DNA from: DASRQK01 sp964401685
GTDB lineage: Bacteria > Bacteroidota > Bacteroidia > Sphingobacteriales > Sphingobacteriaceae
DNA: 64,000 bases
Direction: 5' to 3'
Assembly: GCA_964401685.1 (NCBI GenBank)
Contig: CAYNZH010000007.1
Location: 1-64,000, forward strand
Shown one piece after another: positions 1-7,985 of the stretch (position 1 is the first letter of the stretch; every line of letters begins with the position of its first letter). Below the pieces are notes generated by a model. It saw only the letters and a list, made by a program, of their open reading frames with translations. It was not told the origin of the DNA and did no database searches. Made by a program: the position numbers and the translations under genes.

Positions 1-1
1 C

Positions 2-52
2 CCTACTCCTGAGGCTGGAAAATCAAAGGTTCTTCAGACACAAAAGGCCTAA
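2..52 (+). CDS. 3' end of an unidentified gene (partial)
   Basis: An open frame enters from the left edge, encodes sixteen residues ending in ...LQTQKA and stops at TAA 50-52. A strong intrinsic terminator follows 28 bases later, which is what one expects after the end of a plus-strand gene. Too little protein is present to name a family. The call rests on the open frame, the stop and the terminator, so it is tentative. Confidence 0.4.
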   Translation, partial: PTPEAGKSKVLQTQKA

Positions 53-80
53 CAAAAAGCCTGTTAAAACTATATTGAAA

Positions 81-114
81 GAGGTTGTTTTTCGAAACAG
101 CCTCTTTTTTTTTT
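81..114 (+). terminator. Rho-independent terminator
   Basis: A 10-bp stem (81-90 with 95-104, one G-U pair) closes a TTCG loop and is followed by ten T residues (105-114). It would end the transcript of the gene that finishes at position 52 and separate it from the symporter at 259. The complementary strand has no T tract, so it acts mainly in the plus direction. Confidence 0.85.
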
Positions 115-258
115 GACACGACCGATTTCCTGCATTGCCACAAAAGTTTTAGCCGCTTATGTAGCAGATATCCAATTTTAATTATACATTTGTCACCTAA
201 CTTTTTGATACTAATCAAGGACATTTTCCTAATTTTTTATGCACTAACAGTATTTTAA

Positions 259-1608
259 ATGAAACTACATACCAAGATTTTTATAGGGATGGTGTTTGGC
301 ATAGTCGCAGGACTAATAGTCAAAAGCATGGGATTGCCTGAGGAAACGATTGACACCATCATCGCATGGGTTGATCCGATCGGACGGATTTTCATGAATC
401 TGATATTTATGATGGTAATCCCGCTCATACTTTCCGCGCTGATTCTAGGAATAGCCGAAATCGGCGATTTGAAGAAACTCGGGCGAATGGGACTACGGCT
501 GGGCGTTTACACGATTGTAGTCAGCTTTATTGCGGTGATGATCGGTATTTTTATGGTCAATGCATTCCGGCCGGGAGAGCGAATTTCGGACGAGACCCGG
601 GAGTATCTGGTTTCCGAATTCAGTTCAAACGCGGAGCAGGCTCAGGTATACTCTGAGGCCTCTCAGGAAAGGACCGTGGGCGATATCCTCGTGCAGATTG
701 TCCCTAAAAATCCGTTCAGCGAAATGGCATTTGCCTTTGACTCAGGTCACGCAGGAGGTGGCTTACTGTCAGTGATGTTCTTCGCCCTCATCTTCGGAAT
801 TGCGATGGCCTCGGTCGGGCCCGAAAAAACAAAAGGCGTCCGGGAATTTCTGGAGGGCCTATATGAGATCGTAATCAAAGTCATAGGATATGCGATGGCC
901 CTGGCTCCCTATGGTGTAGCTGCGCTCCTATTCAATATGGTGGTCAATGTAGGCGCAGACTTCCTGATTTCCTTGCTATGGTACGTGGTCATCGTATTAG
1001 CTGCCCTTGCTATCCACCAATTTGTGGTGTATTCCATTATCCTGAAATACTTCGCCAACCGCAAGCCTTTCCAGTTTATGAAAGACATGAGCGAAGTGAC
1101 GTTAACGGCGTTTTCCACCAGCTCCTCCAATGCAACGCTCCCGACGGCCATTCGCGTCAGCATCGAAAAATTGAAGATTCCCAAACCCATTGCGCACTTT
1201 GTCTTGACTGTCGGAAGTACCGGTAATCAAAACGGAACTGCCCTTTTTGAAGGCATCACGGTGCTTTTCCTTGCGCAAGTTTTTAACGTCGAATTATCCA
1301 TTGCTTCGCAAATTACAGTTGTCTTGCTTTGTATTTTAGCCGGGGTCGGAACAGCGGGCGTACCTGGAGGATCTCTTCCAGTGATCGTGACTATCCTGGT
1401 TTCAATAGGCGTCCCGGGCGAAGCAATTGCGCTGATCTACGGAGTGGATCGTATCCTCGATATGGCCAGAACGACGCTCAATGTCAATGGTGATATCACT
1501 GCGGCCGCATACATACAGCGGACCGAAGAGCAGGCAGGACGCTTGGAAGCAGTTTCGGATGGTCCCTTGGAGGACATTCCCGAGCTGCATGAAGATTCCA
1601 GCTCCTGA
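259..1608 (+). CDS. Dicarboxylate/amino acid:cation symporter (DAACS family)
   Basis: A sodium- or proton-coupled carrier for glutamate, aspartate or C4-dicarboxylates in the inner membrane. The 449 residues are mostly hydrophobic helices and match the GltP/GltT/DctA fold. The serine-rich TSSSNATLP of the first re-entrant hairpin is present, as is NQNGT in place of the usual NMDGT, and the last helix carries the DRILDMARTTLNVNGD signature with its conserved Asp, Arg and Asn. A hydrophilic stretch near residues 100-140 is longer than in many GltP proteins. The gene stands alone: a terminator precedes it and a bidirectional terminator follows. NMDGT to NQNGT changes a residue next to a sodium site, so ion or substrate specificity could differ. 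Which substrate is carried cannot be read from the sequence. Confidence 0.92.
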   Translation: MKLHTKIFIGMVFGIVAGLIVKSMGLPEETIDTIIAWVDPIGRIFMNLIFMMVIPLILSALILGIAEIGDLKKLGRMGLRLGVYTIVVSFIAVMIGIFMVNAFRPGERISDETREYLVSEFSSNAEQAQVYSEASQERTVGDILVQIVPKNPFSEMAFAFDSGHAGGGLLSVMFFALIFGIAMASVGPEKTKGVREFLEGLYEIVIKVIGYAMALAPYGVAALLFNMVVNVGADFLISLLWYVVIVLAALAIHQFVVYSIILKYFANRKPFQFMKDMSEVTLTAFSTSSSNATLPTAIRVSIEKLKIPKPIAHFVLTVGSTGNQNGTALFEGITVLFLAQVFNVELSIASQITVVLLCILAGVGTAGVPGGSLPVIVTILVSIGVPGEAIALIYGVDRILDMARTTLNVNGDITAAAYIQRTEEQAGRLEAVSDGPLEDIPELHEDSSS

Positions 1609-1631
1609 TTTGGTGAGTTTAGTATGAGATG

Positions 1632-1676
1632 AAAAGCGGCCGCTCACATATGTACTGAAGCGGCCGCTTTTTTTTA
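1632..1676. terminator. Bidirectional terminator between convergent genes
   Basis: A stem of about 13 bp (1632-1644 with 1659-1671) closes a 14-base loop and is followed by a plus-strand T tract to 1675. The minus strand ends in TTTT after the same stem. It lies between the convergent symporter and serine hydrolase genes, whose stop codon overlaps the T tract. Each arm contains AGCGGCCGCT, itself a perfect palindrome with a NotI site. Confidence 0.85.
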
Positions 1677-2819
1677 TTCGTCGTACACGGAACTCATCCA
1701 TTCGACGAGATTTCCTCCCTCGGTCGCAGGCTGATCTTGATTGTACAATTTTAGCAGATCATCGAATGCTCCGCCAATAACTCCATCGCTGATATTGGAA
1801 AAAAGCACATACGAATTCCGGGTTTTTAGATCATGATAAACCACCGTACGGAATCCTGAAGTTTGACCGGAATGAAATATATACCGAGTCTCCCCACTTT
1901 CTGCATCGGTAGCCATAAACAAACCGAAACCGTAGAAAATCCCATCTTTGACGGGAACCTTATGCGTTTCCATTCGCTCAAGGTAGGACTCATTGCCGAT
2001 AAAATGATCAAACCAACGCAGGTATTCGCTTGGGGAAATGTACACACAGCCATCTCCCTTGGTCGCACTTGTCACACTCTGATCTGCAAACTGAGGGCCT
2101 CCCGCACCGGGCCGATATCCAAAGACCCGATCCTCAATAGGCAAGTCCGCCTGAAAGAGTTGGGCATTGGGCATCTCCAAGGGTTCAAACATTTCCTGCC
2201 TCATAAAATCCGCATAGGGCATGCCGCTCGCTTGCTCGACCACCAGTGATAGCAGACAATACCCCGTGTTGCTATATCGAAAGTCTGTCCCCGGTTCAAA
2301 ATGGAGGGTATCGACTGTACGTATCAAGTCCAGTACATCTCGGTCAGAGATTTGTTCTCGCTGGTTCTCAGGAATGAGCGTTTCGTATTCCCAGATACCA
2401 GAGCTGTGGGTCAACAGCTGTGCCAGCGTCAGTTTTCTCATCGCCGGCGGCAAATCATCAAAAAACTGGGATAAAGAGTCCTCCATCGTCAACAGCTCAC
2501 GCTCCGCTAACAAAAACACAGCTCGGGCGGTAAACTGCTTGCTCACCGAGGCCATTCTAAATCGTGATTCCTTGGTTATAGGCGTGTTCTCCTCCAAATT
2601 TCCTATTCCGTGAGTCCACAAAAGAGGGTCCCGACCATCCACCTTGATCAGCAGGGAAACCCCCGGTCCATTTTCCTCAGGATAATGGGATTCAACGATG
2701 CGAGCGATATCTTCATTGTTTTGCATGGGTTCAGTGCTTTGACACGATTGCTGAGCAATCAGGGCCGCTCCAGCAAACAAACTGGCCACAACCAAACGTC
2801 GATTTTTTTTCATCATCAT
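1674..2819 (-). CDS. Serine hydrolase, class C beta-lactamase/PBP family, probable lipoprotein
   Basis: A 381-residue exported member of the beta-lactamase-related (AmpC/PBP4*/esterase) family. The N-terminus is basic then hydrophobic and ends in IAQQSC, so Cys26 could be a lipidated residue, although Gln at -3 is not the usual lipobox. The three active-site motifs are present: SVSK (Ser91, Lys94), YSN, and HSG near the C-terminus in place of KTG. HSG is common in the esterase and D-amino-peptidase branches, so a true beta-lactamase is unlikely. Three consecutive ATG codons make the exact start uncertain by two residues. It begins two bases after the membrane-protein gene and is the last gene of the ECF sigma operon, which suggests an envelope-related role. 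Confidence 0.88.
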   Translation of the reverse strand: MMMKKNRRLVVASLFAGAALIAQQSCQSTEPMQNNEDIARIVESHYPEENGPGVSLLIKVDGRDPLLWTHGIGNLEENTPITKESRFRMASVSKQFTARAVFLLAERELLTMEDSLSQFFDDLPPAMRKLTLAQLLTHSSGIWEYETLIPENQREQISDRDVLDLIRTVDTLHFEPGTDFRYSNTGYCLLSLVVEQASGMPYADFMRQEMFEPLEMPNAQLFQADLPIEDRVFGYRPGAGGPQFADQSVTSATKGDGCVYISPSEYLRWFDHFIGNESYLERMETHKVPVKDGIFYGFGLFMATDAESGETRYIFHSGQTSGFRTVVYHDLKTRNSYVLFSNISDGVIGGAFDDLLKLYNQDQPATEGGNLVEWMSSVYDE

Positions 2820-2821
2820 GG

Positions 2822-3421
2822 TTAGTCTTTCTCAAATTGATCTTGAATTCTTTCCAAATCTTCAACCATTTGCTGAATACGGGCGTTTTCGTACTTAATA
2901 TAAGCCTTCATTACCACGAAATGAGCGAGTAAAAACCACACAAGGATAAAAAGGACAAACCCGATAAACAGCGCAAAGGGTAGCGCAAAATACAATTCGA
3001 AGGAATACAGGGCAAACGCAGCCGCCAAACAGCTCTCGTAAATAGTGAAAATTCGGGTATGCGTGCGATTTCTATTAGCCTGAAAGCGTTTTAAGTGGGT
3101 AATGTATTTGCGGGGCTCGAATAACAAAGCGGAAGCATCTCGTATTTCTTTGTAGGATTTCCACTGACGAAGGAGTGCTACTACAATACAACACATGACG
3201 AGCAGCATGGCGAGATGGCTGGTCCAAGTAACAAAGGTGACACTGGTCCACACGTAGATCAACAGCGCGAACGCTACCAGAAAGGTAATGGCCTGCACCA
3301 GCATTTTGCGGGCCAGCTCCCCTTTTGCCTGGACGATTCTTTTCATAATCGCATCAAAGCCGAGTTTCGCCCCCCTTTCTTGCTTGTTCCAAAGCTGTTT
3401 CAAGTCCTCAAATTCTTTCAT
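2822..3421 (-). CDS. Four-helix membrane protein downstream of an ECF sigma factor
   Basis: 199 residues. A charged N-terminal segment of about 40 residues is followed by two hydrophobic helices, a basic cytoplasmic loop and two more helices, then a charged amphipathic tail. I do not recognise a named domain. Bacteroidota often carry a protein of this plan next to an ECF sigma gene. Its start overlaps the sigma gene by 14 bases and its stop is two bases before the serine hydrolase start, so the three are certainly cotranscribed. By position it could be the membrane partner that controls the sigma factor, but no zinc-binding anti-sigma motif is visible, so this is inference. Confidence 0.8.
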   Translation of the reverse strand: MKEFEDLKQLWNKQERGAKLGFDAIMKRIVQAKGELARKMLVQAITFLVAFALLIYVWTSVTFVTWTSHLAMLLVMCCIVVALLRQWKSYKEIRDASALLFEPRKYITHLKRFQANRNRTHTRIFTIYESCLAAAFALYSFELYFALPFALFIGFVLFILVWFLLAHFVVMKAYIKYENARIQQMVEDLERIQDQFEKD

Positions 3422-3908
3422 TTCTATTATAAATTTCCGTCAGCTTGTGTTTTATGCGATGAATTTTCACCCTTAGATTCCCTTCAGAAATCCCAGCAAT
3501 TTCAGCAATTTCCGGATAAGGGAGTTCATCCAATACCATTGCTATTATAAGCCTCTCATTTTCTTCCAACTGTGCGATCGACTTGTACAGCATGGCTACC
3601 TGCTCTTGCTTGTAGGACGGTTCCTCGACGTAATTTTCGATGATCTGCTCGTTGAGCTCGTCCGTGGGCCGACGTTTCGCTGTGCGCAGATAAGAGAGGC
3701 AGGTATTGACCGCAATCCTATAAATCCAAGTCGAATAATTGGCTTGGTTGCGAAATTTGTCCAGGTTTTGCCATACCTTGATGAAGGTTTCCTGCACCAG
3801 GTCATTGGCGGTGTCCTCATCGCCCGAATAACCATAGCAAAGATTGAATATTTTCTTGGAATTGCTGTCGAACAATTCCTTAAAAATTAAGCGTTTGTTT
3901 TCCTTCAT
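3408..3908 (-). CDS. ECF-type RNA polymerase sigma-70 factor
   Basis: 166 residues from the ATG at 3908; a TTG start at 3938 would add ten residues but is less likely. Region 2 is seen in the N-terminal half (DLVQETFIKVWQNLDKF, then the STWIYRIAVN stretch of region 2.3/2.4). Region 4 is seen near the end, with a helix-turn-helix around LPYPEIAEIAGISEGNLRVKIHR. There are no regions 1.1 or 3, as expected for the extracytoplasmic-function group. It is the first gene of a three-gene operon with a four-helix membrane protein and an exported serine hydrolase, so it probably answers an envelope signal. Purine-rich AGAGAG lies just upstream of the chosen ATG. Confidence 0.92.
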   Translation of the reverse strand: MKENKRLIFKELFDSNSKKIFNLCYGYSGDEDTANDLVQETFIKVWQNLDKFRNQANYSTWIYRIAVNTCLSYLRTAKRRPTDELNEQIIENYVEEPSYKQEQVAMLYKSIAQLEENERLIIAMVLDELPYPEIAEIAGISEGNLRVKIHRIKHKLTEIYNRNERI

Positions 3909-3994
3909 CTCTCTGTCTTTTGACGAGCGGACCGACAAATTGTTACAGAATTACGACTATTTGATTTTTTAAAAATTTTGTTTATATTTACCCT

Positions 3995-4456
3995 ATGGAA
4001 AACATTCTCCCCTTTTTGGTTGCCGGCGCCTTATTTATTTATCAAATATACGCCAATTACCAAAAAGAACAGGAAAAAGCACGCCAAAGAAATCCATCGC
4101 AGAGACCGCCCGCCGACTTATCGGACGAGCCGTATCAACCTGTGGATGAGCCTGTCGTCGATTGGGAGTTTACAGAGCCAGCGGAGGTGATCCTGGATCG
4201 CCCCATTATACAGGATTCCCAGCAGCCTAAGAAAACAAGGGAAGAAAACAAGTACGAACGTTGGAACACGACAGACGTCCCCGAGGAAGTCCTCAGAATG
4301 AGGCAGTACCGTGCCGCTAAAAAGGAAAAAGAACTGCTGACCACGGAGCCCTTGCAGGTAGAGATCGTGGAGGAAGATGCGGATGTTGCTCATGGAGGTT
4401 TTGATCTCCGGGAGGCTGTGATCCAGTCCGCCGTCTTGGAACGTCCGTATGCTTAG
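3995..4456 (+). CDS. Single-pass membrane protein of unknown function
   Basis: 153 residues. One N-terminal transmembrane helix (about residues 4-20) is followed by a hydrophilic, proline- and acid-rich linker and a C-terminal motif DLREAVIQSAVLERPYA. A similar DLR(K/E)AVI...RPY ending occurs in small membrane proteins across the Bacteroidota, so it looks like a conserved short binding or folding element. TATATTTA at 3983-3990 is close to the phylum's -7 element and leaves almost no leader before the ATG. The gene converges on the GNAT gene; the two stop codons overlap in TTAG (4453-4456). Function unknown. Confidence 0.75.
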   Translation: MENILPFLVAGALFIYQIYANYQKEQEKARQRNPSQRPPADLSDEPYQPVDEPVVDWEFTEPAEVILDRPIIQDSQQPKKTREENKYERWNTTDVPEEVLRMRQYRAAKKEKELLTTEPLQVEIVEEDADVAHGGFDLREAVIQSAVLERPYA

Positions 4457-5409
4457 TCTCTTTCTCCCTTAAATATTCTGTCCCGCTCAAAGGTATTCAT
4501 ATGCCTTTCCTTTTTGGATTCGTAGATATCGGAAATCTTTATAAGTATTCCTGTTTCTTCCACCGTGCCGAAATCGTCGTTGATGGCTGTGCCGAACACC
4601 TTCATGGTCAGGGAAAGATTCATATACGTATTGATCAGGGGAGGGATATTTTCGCCCAGCGCGCGAACACGGCTGTTGAGAATCTTATAGCCTTCTTTAT
4701 AATCCAGTCCGTCGAAAATCCCTTCAAAAGAAGTTATTTCGCCAACATAACCATAGGGTTTGATAGGCACGACGAGCTTTTCCTCATCGGGAAAATACTG
4801 GGACATAAAGTAAATCAGAAGATCCCGCGCCTCCCGGTTGTAATGCGGGTACATCGTGACTTTCCCAAACAAGTATTTAACGTCTGGATGGATCATCACC
4901 GCCGCACCCAATCCATCCCACAGGTTGTCCAGGGAAAACAGCCCTTTGCGATTGTCCATGGAGGGCTGATATTTGGGCTGAACAAAGGAACGCCCCAACT
5001 CGATGGTATAAGGCAAGTATTCTTGCTTGAATTTCTCTGAAAAATGAAAATAATGTGCCGTTGAAAGCTCATAATTGCCCTCGGCATCAGGATGAAGGTG
5101 TCCGCAATGAATCAATCGATAGCCCGCGGTGATTTCCTCATCCTCGGGGTTCCAAACAATGAGTTGATCGTAAAGAATTTCGCCCACATCATTGTCATCC
5201 AGATCACAGGCGAGTCCTGTTCCGCCCCCTGCTGCCCTGAAAGTTAGCTCCCGCAATCTTCCGATTTCCTGGACGGTATTTGGCGCATTTTTATGATTTA
5301 CGAGATAAATTTCATTGTGCAAATTATTGGTATAGCGCAAAAATCGCTCAGGCGTCAGCTCCGTTTTGATCGCCTCTCTATCCACTGGCAATATAATATC
5401 TACTTGCAT
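4453..5409 (-). CDS. glsB: GNAT N-acyltransferase, GlsB/OlsB-like (acyl-amino-acid lipid synthesis)
   Basis: 318 residues of the OlsB-like acetyltransferase family (hemolysin-type GNAT fold). Recognisable blocks are the LRELTFRAAGGGTGL entry, the EITAGYRLIHCG strand, the ELGRSFVQPKYQ segment, and a C-terminal region that places cargo-binding residues. Such enzymes transfer a 3-hydroxyacyl chain from ACP to the amino group of an amino acid. It follows a PlsC-type acyltransferase gene by only three bases. The same pair (GlsB, GlsA) makes glycine lipids in Bacteroides and related N-acyl lipids in other Bacteroidota. The amino acid used here (glycine, ornithine, serine or other) cannot be told from the sequence. 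The symbol is assigned from family and context. Confidence 0.8.
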   Translation of the reverse strand: MQVDIILPVDREAIKTELTPERFLRYTNNLHNEIYLVNHKNAPNTVQEIGRLRELTFRAAGGGTGLACDLDDNDVGEILYDQLIVWNPEDEEITAGYRLIHCGHLHPDAEGNYELSTAHYFHFSEKFKQEYLPYTIELGRSFVQPKYQPSMDNRKGLFSLDNLWDGLGAAVMIHPDVKYLFGKVTMYPHYNREARDLLIYFMSQYFPDEEKLVVPIKPYGYVGEITSFEGIFDGLDYKEGYKILNSRVRALGENIPPLINTYMNLSLTMKVFGTAINDDFGTVEETGILIKISDIYESKKERHMNTFERDRIFKGERD

Positions 5410-5412
5410 ATA

Positions 5413-6246
5413 TTACATTTCTAACCCTAATCGGTACACTTGTTTTTTAATTTCTTGCGCCCATTCCTGTTCGGATTTCGAGCTATCAAAATAGCTGGGG
5501 GCGATGGGCTCACCTACTGTGATTGTCACAGTTTTATGCTTCTGACGAAACAACTCATCCGCCAGATAAAACATTTCCAGGTTGGCCTTGATTCCCACGG
5601 ACTGTCTGAACCTTGCTAAATTATAAAAAAAGTCTGAATTCTGCCCCCCAATATGCACAGGAATAATCGTTGTCTGATATTTCTTGGCCTTGTTGATAAA
5701 GCTTTTCTTCCACTGTAAATCCTCTATCCTGCCATTTTGCTTGCGTGAAACCAGGCCAGCCGGAAACACCAGGAGCGCATGTTCATCGCTGTAGGCCTCT
5801 TCTATCAACTTCAGGTTTCTTCGGCCTTGGGGCCCAAGGGTATTGACCGGAACAAAGAGCGGCTGCAGATTTTTGATATTTAACAGGATGTCGTTGACCA
5901 AAAATTTCACATCCTGCCTGTATTTGCCTACTGCATGCATGAATGCGATCCCGTCCAGTCCGCCAAGCGGATGATTAGATGCAAAAATGACCGCACCGGT
6001 CGGCGGGATATGCTCCTCTCCCCTCAATTTCACGTCGATTTGGAGTTCGCGGTCAACCAAAGCGTCCACAAAATCCAAACCATGCAGATGCCCGATATTG
6101 GTCATTATCTCGTTGATATCGTCCTCATGAACAATTTTCTCAATATACTTCAGCAAAAAACCGGGCATCCACCGCAGTAATCCCGGATTCTTCTTGCGGA
6201 TCACGTCCCTTACAATAATAAACTTATCCTTCTCTGATTCTGACAT
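5413..6246 (-). CDS. glsA: 1-acyl-glycerol-phosphate acyltransferase-like O-acyltransferase, GlsA/OlsA-like
   Basis: 277 residues of the PlsC/LPLAT superfamily. The catalytic block reads NHPLGGLDG, so His and Asp are separated by five residues rather than the usual four. FPAGLVSR supplies the substrate-binding arginine region, and PVHIGG follows. In the paired system this enzyme adds the second fatty acid to the hydroxyl of the N-acylated amino acid made by the GNAT partner directly downstream. A perfect minus-strand -7 element (TATTTTTG, 6269-6276) lies 22 bases before the ATG, so the two genes probably form a bicistronic unit. A general phospholipid acyltransferase role is the alternative, but close coupling to the GNAT gene favours the acyl-amino-acid pathway. 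Confidence 0.8.
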   Translation of the reverse strand: MSESEKDKFIIVRDVIRKKNPGLLRWMPGFLLKYIEKIVHEDDINEIMTNIGHLHGLDFVDALVDRELQIDVKLRGEEHIPPTGAVIFASNHPLGGLDGIAFMHAVGKYRQDVKFLVNDILLNIKNLQPLFVPVNTLGPQGRRNLKLIEEAYSDEHALLVFPAGLVSRKQNGRIEDLQWKKSFINKAKKYQTTIIPVHIGGQNSDFFYNLARFRQSVGIKANLEMFYLADELFRQKHKTVTITVGEPIAPSYFDSSKSEQEWAQEIKKQVYRLGLEM

Positions 6247-6385
6247 TTTTTATCTCAAGGTATTTTGCCAAAAATATAAAATCTTTGTTCAATTATAAGG
6301 ATAAATAAAATTCAAGCCGTTTTCATTTTTTCGCAAATTTATCCTATGTTTACCGAATATAGTGGCACTTTAACCCCGACTGCGT

Positions 6386-7054
6386 ATGAATTTTAGTCAA
6401 GCCATCGTCAACAAAGACTTGTTTGGGAGCTCAAAGGATATACTACAAAGGCTTTTGGATCACATGGATACATTTGACCTCAATGCCTTGCCGGTTGTCG
6501 AAAATGAGGTTTACAGCGGGCTGATGACCTCTGAACAATTGCTTGAATTGGACGACTTGACCATACCCCTGCGCGATGCCAAGTTGCCGCTCATTCCCGC
6601 TTATCTTTTTGGTGAACAGCACATTTTTGACGGTCTTTCCTATTTCAAGAGCTTTCAGGTCAACGTAATTCCCGTCGTGGGTTCGAAAATGCGTTACCTC
6701 GGTTTTGTAGACCTACAAGGCTTCGTCACAGCGATGGACGATGTAATTGACTCTCAGCAACCTGGAGGAGTTCTTGTCATTGAAACCGACCTCAGAAGCA
6801 ATTCTCTTGCGCAGATTACCCACATTTTGGAGTCGAATAACATCCAAGTTCTCAGCGCATTTTCTAAGTACAAGCCGGAGGCTAACCAAGTGGATCTGAC
6901 ACTCAAGCTAAATACCACCGACTTTTCAAAGGTGACTCATTTGCTGTCGAGATACAATTTTGTTGTCAAGCAGGTCTATAACTATGATGACTCGCGAGAA
7001 CAGGACGACATCACTGCACGTTATGAGCATTTGATGAACTACCTTAACATGTAA
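6386..7054 (+). CDS. CBS-pair domain protein
   Basis: 222 residues. The first two thirds hold two CBS modules (about residues 1-55 and 65-125), recognised by the NALPVVENEVYSGLMT and VNVIPVVGSKMRYLGFVD strand-turn patterns. The C-terminal third (from about 130) looks like an ACT-type or other small alpha/beta domain. CBS pairs bind adenine nucleotides and sense energy state. The stop codon overlaps the NAD kinase start (TAATG), so the two proteins are made together, which suggests an adenine- or NAD-nucleotide sensor. TATGTTTA at 6343-6350 is a near-consensus -7 element. The exact ligand is unknown. Confidence 0.85.
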   Translation: MNFSQAIVNKDLFGSSKDILQRLLDHMDTFDLNALPVVENEVYSGLMTSEQLLELDDLTIPLRDAKLPLIPAYLFGEQHIFDGLSYFKSFQVNVIPVVGSKMRYLGFVDLQGFVTAMDDVIDSQQPGGVLVIETDLRSNSLAQITHILESNNIQVLSAFSKYKPEANQVDLTLKLNTTDFSKVTHLLSRYNFVVKQVYNYDDSREQDDITARYEHLMNYLNM

Positions 7055-7947
7055 TGAAAAAATTGAAAATAGCTATATACGGCCGGGAATTCCATGATTC
7101 AGTGCTCCCCTATGTGCAGGATTTTTTTGAATTTTTCAAAGCGAGGGAAGATGCTGAGCTTTATATTTTTAGGCCCTTTCATGCTTTCCTTGGGAAAAAC
7201 TCGGTCCATCACGCGGTGACGCGCACTTTTGACGACAACCGTCTACCCGAAGGAACAGATATCATGCTGAGCTTGGGTGGAGACGGAACCATGCTGGCAG
7301 CCGTTTCTCTGGTCGGAGACTCGGGCATCCCGGTTGCAGGAGTCAATTTCGGGCGGCTGGGATTTTTGGCCGGAATCAACAAGGATGAGTTGGATTTTTC
7401 TCTGTCAGCACTACTCGCTGGGCAGTATTTTTTGGAAAAAAGGGAGTTGCTCTCCATTCATTCCTCCGATGCACCGCTGTTTGGTGACAAGAACTTTGCA
7501 CTGAACGACATCACCATTTTCAAATACGATTCTTCCGCGATGATCACGATCAAGGTTTTCCTCGACGGGGAAATGCTCAACGATTATTGGGCAGACGGAT
7601 TGATCGTAGCCACGCCGACCGGGTCGACAGCCTATTCGCTCAGCTGCGGCGGACCGATCATCATCCCGGGCAGCAACAATTTCGCTGTGACTCCGGTCTC
7701 TCCTCACAATCTAAATGTCCGTCCTGTCGTGATCTCCGGCGAATCGGTTCTGGATTTGGAAATCGAAAGTCGGACCGGGAAATTTCTACTTTCCTGTGAC
7801 TCCATGACGGAAACCTGCGATACGCGTGTCCGATTGCAAATACGAAAAGCACACTTTGGGGTAAACCTGGTCCGGCTGAAAAAGAGCAACTATTTTGAAA
7901 CCTTGAGAAATAAACTCTTATGGGGCTTGGATGCACGTAATTATTGA
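7054..7947 (+). CDS. nadK: NAD kinase
   Basis: Phosphorylates NAD to NADP in the cytoplasm. At 297 residues it has the usual length for the family. The signature GGDGT is at about residue 73, followed by NFGRLGFLA, DGLIVATPTGSTAYSLSCGGP and the C-terminal VRPVVI strand, all hallmarks of the ATP-NAD kinase fold. Its ATG overlaps the stop of the CBS protein by one base. The chain ends before the promoter of the DUF6089 gene. Confidence 0.96.
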   Translation: MKKLKIAIYGREFHDSVLPYVQDFFEFFKAREDAELYIFRPFHAFLGKNSVHHAVTRTFDDNRLPEGTDIMLSLGGDGTMLAAVSLVGDSGIPVAGVNFGRLGFLAGINKDELDFSLSALLAGQYFLEKRELLSIHSSDAPLFGDKNFALNDITIFKYDSSAMITIKVFLDGEMLNDYWADGLIVATPTGSTAYSLSCGGPIIIPGSNNFAVTPVSPHNLNVRPVVISGESVLDLEIESRTGKFLLSCDSMTETCDTRVRLQIRKAHFGVNLVRLKKSNYFETLRNKLLWGLDARNY

Positions 7948-7976
7948 CGAATTTCCACTGAATAATTATATATTTG
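7944..7976 (+). promoter_or_regulatory. Bacteroidota-type promoter for the DUF6089 gene
   Basis: A perfect -7 element TATATTTG (7969-7976) is preceded by TTG at 7944-7946, with a 22-base spacer that is slightly long for the phylum. The predicted transcription start is near 7982-7984. The element overlaps a possible TTG start at 7974, which it therefore excludes, and points to the ATG at 7986 or 8001. Confidence 0.6.
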
Positions 7977-7985
7977 CAAATCAGA

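Noticed and set aside
3..224. Open minus-strand frame of 73 residues at the left edge
   Set aside because: It runs through the terminator hairpin at 81-114 and shows no family features. The plus-strand gene end at 52 explains the region better.
1674..2819. True beta-lactamase (resistance gene)
   Set aside because: The third motif is HSG rather than KTG, and context points to envelope work; the family has many esterases and peptidases.
4501..5040. Plus-strand open frame of 179 residues
   Set aside because: It is fully antisense to the well-recognised GNAT gene and has no domain of its own.
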